From NCBI GenBank assembly GCA_030612565.1, contig JAUWNQ010000012.1:1-9095 (forward strand): a stretch of 9,095 nucleotides of DNA. Reading direction: 5' to 3'. The translations under genes were made by a program, and so were the position numbers. Source of the DNA: Candidatus Bipolaricaulota bacterium. GTDB taxonomy: Bacteria; Bipolaricaulota; Bipolaricaulia; UBA7950; UBA9294. Shown in pieces: positions 6,530 to 9,095 of the stretch (its first letter is position 1; the number at the start of each line of letters is the position of its first letter). Below the pieces are notes generated by a model. The model searched no databases. It was not told the DNA's origin and saw nothing but the letters and a program-made list of their open reading frames with translations.

Positions 6530-6646
6530 ATGGCAGAAGAAGGGAAGACCTACGTCTGCGACATCTGCGGGCAAGAAGTGAAGGTAACGAAGACAGGTGC
6601 AGGGACGCTCGTCTGCTGCGACGTGCCGATGCACATCAAGGAGTAG
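6530..6646 (+). CDS. Desulforedoxin
   Basis: A 38-residue protein almost identical in layout to desulforedoxin: TYVCDICGQEVKV with Cys10 and Cys13, then GTLVCCDVPM with the diagnostic adjacent pair Cys29-Cys30. The four cysteines hold one iron in a distorted tetrahedral site, and the family works as a homodimer. In desulfoferrodoxin the same module is fused in front of the superoxide reductase core; here it is a free-standing gene placed after it. A strong AAGGAGG (6516-6522) lies 7 bases before the ATG, so it is well expressed as the last gene of the train. A plausible role is electron transfer to, or redox partnering with, the superoxide reductase; that role is inferred. Confidence 0.95.
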   Translation: MAEEGKTYVCDICGQEVKVTKTGAGTLVCCDVPMHIKE

Positions 6647-6667
6647 TAATCTGATCGATTCTTTCTT

Positions 6668-6726
6668 GGATGTAACTCCTGGCACTAAGGCGTCCTGCGA
6701 GGCAAACAGGGCGCCTACTTGCATCC
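6668..6726. terminator. Two-tier inverted repeat after the stress operon, possible terminator
   Basis: The outer stem is GGATGTAA (6668-6675) with TTGCATCC (6719-6726), 8 pairs including one G-U. The inner stem is AGGCGTCCTG (6688-6697) with CAGGGCGCCT (6707-6716), 10 pairs including one G-U, around a 9-base loop. It starts 21 bases after the desulforedoxin stop, a natural place for termination, but no U-run follows the inner stem. It may instead be a remnant mobile-element end. Confidence 0.35.
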
Positions 6727-6758
6727 GTATCACAACCAGTAGAAAAAACTGCTCCTTA

Positions 6759-6790
6759 GGTGTATGCCCGCAGTGCATTGGAGGTACACC
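6759..6790 (+). promoter_or_regulatory. Imperfect hairpin around the antitoxin ribosome binding site
   Basis: GGTGTATGC (6759-6767) can pair with GCAT (6775-6778) and ACACC (6786-6790), leaving TGGAGGT (6779-6785) bulged. The bulge contains the Shine-Dalgarno GGAGG (6780-6784) of the antitoxin. It could be an operator for RHH-protein autoregulation or a translational control hairpin, or chance. Confidence 0.3.
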
Positions 6791-7009
6791 ATGAATAGGC
6801 TTTCGGTCTCAGTCGATCCCGAGCTCCTGGAGGAGAGCAAGCGGTTGGCAGGTGTGAGGACCAAGCGCGAGGCTATTGAGGTGGCATTGCGGGAGTTTGT
6901 GCACACACATCACCTACAGGAACTCGCGCAGTTGGCTGGATCAGGACTTATGGATATGTCGCCTGGAGATCTTAAGAAGTGGCGCGCTTCCGATAGGAAG
7001 ACAGCCTGA
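6791..7009 (+). CDS. VapB-type antitoxin (ribbon-helix-helix, Arc/MetJ class)
   Basis: A 72-residue protein. Residues 1-9 (MNRLSVSVD) form the DNA-binding beta strand of an RHH fold. They are followed by two helices with the family pattern PELLEESKRLAGVRTKREAI and EVALREFV that is highly characteristic of VapB antitoxins of the Arc/MetJ class. The C-terminal part (LMDMSPGDLKKWRAS) would wrap the toxin. It is a cytoplasmic autoregulator and toxin inhibitor. ATG 6791 lies 6 bases after GGAGG (6780-6784); the same frame is open back to 6764, but that extension has no ribosome binding site and is not RHH-like. Its stop overlaps the ATG of the toxin gene (TGATG at 7007-7011), a classic TA-pair junction. 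It looks intact although its toxin is broken. Confidence 0.88.
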   Translation: MNRLSVSVDPELLEESKRLAGVRTKREAIEVALREFVHTHHLQELAQLAGSGLMDMSPGDLKKWRASDRKTA

Positions 7010-7431
7010 TGAACAAGGAGTTGGCACTGCTCGATACATCGGTCCGGATTCACTATCTTCGATCCGCTGGTTAACAGGAGCTGAAGACAGCGGTGAAAAG
7101 GGCACTTATCGAAAGGCGTGTGCTATCATGCTCGGTAGTAAGAACGGAGATCCTCGTTGGTTCCCGGGACGAGAAAAGCTTTGCTAAGCTATCGGAGCAC
7201 CTTGAAGCAGTACCTGTTATTCCGATCGATGGAACTGTTTGGGAAGGGGCGGCATGTTTAGGATACACGCTGCGAAAGAAGGGGTGTTACCATTTCTCTT
7301 CACTGATCATGCCCATCGCTGAGGTTGCCATGCAAAGAGAAGCTGTGCTGTGGCACGCAGACAATCACTTTGGAAATTTGCACCATTGTTCCGCTTCACA
7401 CGAGGAGCTTCTGCCGTTGAGTAGTGGCTAG
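7009..7431 (+). pseudogene. VapC-type PIN-domain toxin, broken by an in-frame stop
   Basis: Read through in one frame this is about 140 codons, the usual VapC size. It starts MNKELALLDTSV, with the first catalytic Asp at codon 9, but codon 22 is TAA (7072-7074). The rest continues in the same frame: RTEILVGSRDE (second acidic residue Glu47), VWEGAACLGYTLRKKG and VLWHADNHF (Asp118). Where VapC proteins have G-V-T-(I/V)-P-F-(T/S)-D-LLIAA, this frame reads GCYHFSSLIMP, with no Asp. In the +1 frame 7283-7297 reads GVTIS and in the +2 frame 7299-7307 reads FTD, which points to small indels that cancel out. A GTG at 7093 could start a C-terminal fragment lacking the first catalytic Asp. Toxin activity is therefore unlikely. 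Sequencing error is an alternative explanation for the stop. Confidence 0.8.
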
Positions 7432-7439
7432 AGCTGCTC

Positions 7440-7475
7440 GCGAGGTATGATAGCACGTGAGCACATACTCCTCGC
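7440..7475. promoter_or_regulatory. Bulged hairpin upstream of the ZIP transporter start
   Basis: GCGAGGTATG (7440-7449) pairs with CATAC (7464-7468) and CTCGC (7471-7475), ten pairs with a 2-base bulge at 7469-7470. It includes TATGAT (7446-7451), a good -10 hexamer, but with only a poor -35 (TTGAGT 7417-7422, spacing 23). If the transporter starts at 7489 this is leader or operator DNA, possibly for metal-responsive control. No U-run follows, so it is not a terminator. Confidence 0.3.
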
Positions 7476-7488
7476 AGAACTGCAATAT

Positions 7489-8235
7489 ATGTCAAACCTG
7501 ATCTTATTAGGGTTCTTAGCAAGCCTCGCCGCGGGGCTGGCGACCGGTGTGGGGGCGCTTCCGGTCCTTTTTGTCAAGCGGCCGTCCAAGCGCTATCTCG
7601 ACCTGATGCTCGGTTTTGCTGCCGGGGTGATGCTTGCCGCCACCGCGTTCAGCCTCCTTATCCCGGCAATCGAAGATGGAGGGGCGTGGGTGGCGGTCGG
7701 TGGTCTTCTCTTCGGGGCGTTGATCCTCCACTTGATCGATCGGTTCGTCCCGCACGAGCACTTCATCCGCGGCCACGAAGGTCCCTCCTCGCGGCTGCGC
7801 AAGATCTGGCTCTTCGTCATCGCGATCACGATCCACAACTTCCCGGAGGGGTTGGCTGTGGGGGTCGGATTTGGCAGTGGTACACTCGGTCCGGCGATCG
7901 CGCTCGCAATTGGGATCGGGTTGCAGAACATGCCCGAGGGGCTTGCTGTAGCGCTCCCGCTGGTCGGCGAGGGGTATAGCCGGGGGCGCGCCCTCCTCTA
8001 CGCCACGCTGACCGGATTAGTGGAGCCTATCGGTGGGCTGATCGGCGTCGCATTAGTGATGATCGCAAGGCCGCTCCTCCCGTGGGGGCTCGCCTTCGCC
8101 GCCGGAGCGATGCTGTTCGTCATTTCGGATGAGATCATCCCCGAGAGCCATAGAAACGGTCACGAGCGCCTGGCCACCTTCGGGGTGATGATCGGCTTTG
8201 CCGTGATGATGCTCTTGGACGTCCTTCTTGGTTAG
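7489..8235 (+). CDS. ZIP-family divalent metal transporter
   Basis: A 248-residue inner-membrane protein, hydrophobic throughout with about eight membrane segments. Segment 4 carries HNFPEGLAVGVGFG (116-129) and segment 5 carries QNMPEGLAVALPL (146-158); these two N-x-P-E-G motifs form the binuclear metal site of ZIP transporters (ZupT-like subgroup). SDEIIPESHR (213-222) is another conserved stretch. A His-rich loop HEHFIRGHEG (89-98) between segments 3 and 4 is typical. The protein would import Zn, Fe or Mn; which one cannot be told. Starts at 7447 and 7489 are both in frame. I chose 7489 because family members begin with the LLGFLASLAAGLATGVGALPV membrane segment and the 7447 start has its GAGG only one base away. 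Import of iron or manganese would suit the surrounding iron-redox genes, but co-regulation is unproven. Confidence 0.9.
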   Translation: MSNLILLGFLASLAAGLATGVGALPVLFVKRPSKRYLDLMLGFAAGVMLAATAFSLLIPAIEDGGAWVAVGGLLFGALILHLIDRFVPHEHFIRGHEGPSSRLRKIWLFVIAITIHNFPEGLAVGVGFGSGTLGPAIALAIGIGLQNMPEGLAVALPLVGEGYSRGRALLYATLTGLVEPIGGLIGVALVMIARPLLPWGLAFAAGAMLFVISDEIIPESHRNGHERLATFGVMIGFAVMMLLDVLLG

Positions 8236-8720
8236 TACTCCGGCCGCAGGCCAAACTCTGCTGATTCCACCCACTCCAACGGCCGGTCGAAGTACTCGGA
8301 GAGGCTGCTCACAATCAGATAGTGCCCTAGTTCCTGCATTGCCAGCGTGGTGAAGAGCTTCTTTATCCTGTCGTCATCAGCGGAAGCAGCTTTCTCCTCG
8401 TAGAATATGCGTGTCGCCTGTTCGATCTCCATCGCCTTCTGCAGTATCTCCTTCATCGAGGCATCGGTGGAGATGACGTTCTGTCCTTCCTTCACCGCCC
8501 CTTCGACAAGGCCGAGTACCTGTTTAGGAAGAAGAGATGTCTCCAACGTACCGTACGTCCCGCGTTTCATCTCAGCGAGCGCCGTGGCGTGCCCTTTCTC
8601 CTCTGCTGCAAGGAGATCGAGGATCTTCTTGGCACTAGGATCGGTCACTCGGTGTTGTGCTTCCTCGTAATAGGCACGTGCTCGTTCCTCCAAACTGAGT
8701 GCATCATCCAGAACCGTCAT
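8232..8720 (-). CDS. Ferritin-like diiron protein without rubredoxin domain
   Basis: A 162-residue helical protein of the same family type as 3200-3679. Its helix pairs carry Glu11 (EERARAYY) with Glu41 and His44 (EKGHA), and Glu100 (EQATRIFY) with Glu130 and His133 (ELGHY), a rubrerythrin-like diiron site. There is no CxxC rubredoxin tail; it ends EWVESAEFGLRPEY. The start ATG (complement of 8718-8720) has AGGAGG at the complement of 8725-8730, 4 bases upstream. It converges on the ZIP gene and the two stop regions overlap by 4 bases (8232-8235). A role in peroxide defence or iron handling fits the neighbourhood, but the substrate is unknown. Its promoter should lie in 8731-8900; I see no clear -35/-10 pair there. 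Confidence 0.85.
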   Translation of the reverse strand: MTVLDDALSLEERARAYYEEAQHRVTDPSAKKILDLLAAEEKGHATALAEMKRGTYGTLETSLLPKQVLGLVEGAVKEGQNVISTDASMKEILQKAMEIEQATRIFYEEKAASADDDRIKKLFTTLAMQELGHYLIVSSLSEYFDRPLEWVESAEFGLRPEY

Positions 8721-9095
8721 CTATCCTCCTCTTCTGTTTACGACATCACTCGATCATCCACAGTTCTGTCGATCTATTTCCCCATTTTGTTGTTCCCATT
8801 ATCCCGACTCTACTCCATCCTACCGAGTGCGTAAACTCAGGCTAGCGTTCCTTTTCTACTGCTTGTCTTCAAGCTCGAACCCTAATTTCAAGCATTTTAC
8901 CGCAGAGGGCGCTGAGGAATTGAGAGATCGGGAGATTGGGAAGTTCAATCAACTAGGCTCTATTCATGTTAGATGTTGGCATTGATGGATCAACAGGAAC
9001 CTAGTGCAGTTAGGAACCAAGCTTGAGGGGTTAGCGCGTTAGCATTGCCATCTAGCCAACGATACCATCCGAGGTAGTTAGGTAGATACTTTGTC
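8721..9095. other. Gene-free region at the window end
   Basis: No coding frame on either strand shows recognisable protein. Base composition is visibly richer in A and T than in the genes. The first part must contain the leader of the minus-strand ferritin-like gene. ACCGCAGAGGGCGCTGAGG at about 8900-8918 resembles the CGCAGAG-type sequence I associate with intergenic repeats in environmental genomes, but it occurs once here. GTTAG recurs several times between about 9008 and 9081 without regular spacing. I find no tRNA cloverleaf or terminator. Confidence 0.5.

Noticed and set aside
8589..8834. 81-codon plus-strand frame at the start of the gene-free tail
   Set aside because: It is antisense to the ferritin-like gene for half its length, low in complexity and without a ribosome binding site.

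Overview
The window comes from an anaerobic, moderately GC-rich prokaryote, most likely a bacterium. Every protein recognised here with a redox role is typical of strict anaerobes that meet occasional O2: flavin reductase, rubredoxin, hybrid cluster protein, flavodiiron protein, rubrerythrin, superoxide reductase and desulforedoxin. Strong AGGAGG-type ribosome binding sites precede most genes. The short Hcp form and the SufC/SufB-only pair are commonest in archaea, thermophiles and deep-branching anaerobic bacteria. I cannot name the lineage from sequence alone; an uncultured candidate phylum is possible.

Positions 1-6646 form one plus-strand gene train that looks like an oxidative and nitrosative stress operon. 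In order it holds: the 3' part of a flavin reductase-like gene (1-432), rubredoxin (435-596), hybrid cluster protein (598-1902), a non-coding cluster of three nested hairpins (1921-1979), a flavodiiron protein (2017-3222), a rubredoxin-less ferritin-like diiron protein (3200-3679), SufC-like ATPase (3690-4451), SufB-like scaffold (4444-5538), rubrerythrin (5656-6159), superoxide reductase (6170-6511) and a 38-residue desulforedoxin (6530-6646). Most junctions overlap or are under 20 bases. The two gaps above 100 bases precede the flavodiiron gene and rubrerythrin.

The genes can be read as one scheme. The flavin reductase would pass NAD(P)H electrons to rubredoxin. Rubredoxin would feed the flavodiiron protein (O2 or NO to water or N2O), rubrerythrin (H2O2 to water) and superoxide reductase (superoxide to H2O2). 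Hcp handles NO or hydroxylamine, and SufCB would rebuild damaged Fe-S clusters. Two systems that are often single fused proteins are split here: flavin reductase plus rubredoxin (compare the high-molecular-weight rubredoxin Hrb), and desulforedoxin plus superoxide reductase (compare desulfoferrodoxin).

Positions 6647-7446 are a separate block: an inverted-repeat structure, an intact VapB-type antitoxin (6791-7009), and a VapC-type PIN toxin (7009-7431) that is probably dead because of an in-frame TAA and a scrambled catalytic segment. A ZIP-family metal transporter (7489-8235, plus strand) follows, and it converges with a second rubredoxin-less ferritin-like diiron gene on the minus strand (8232-8720). 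The last 375 bases hold no gene I can support.
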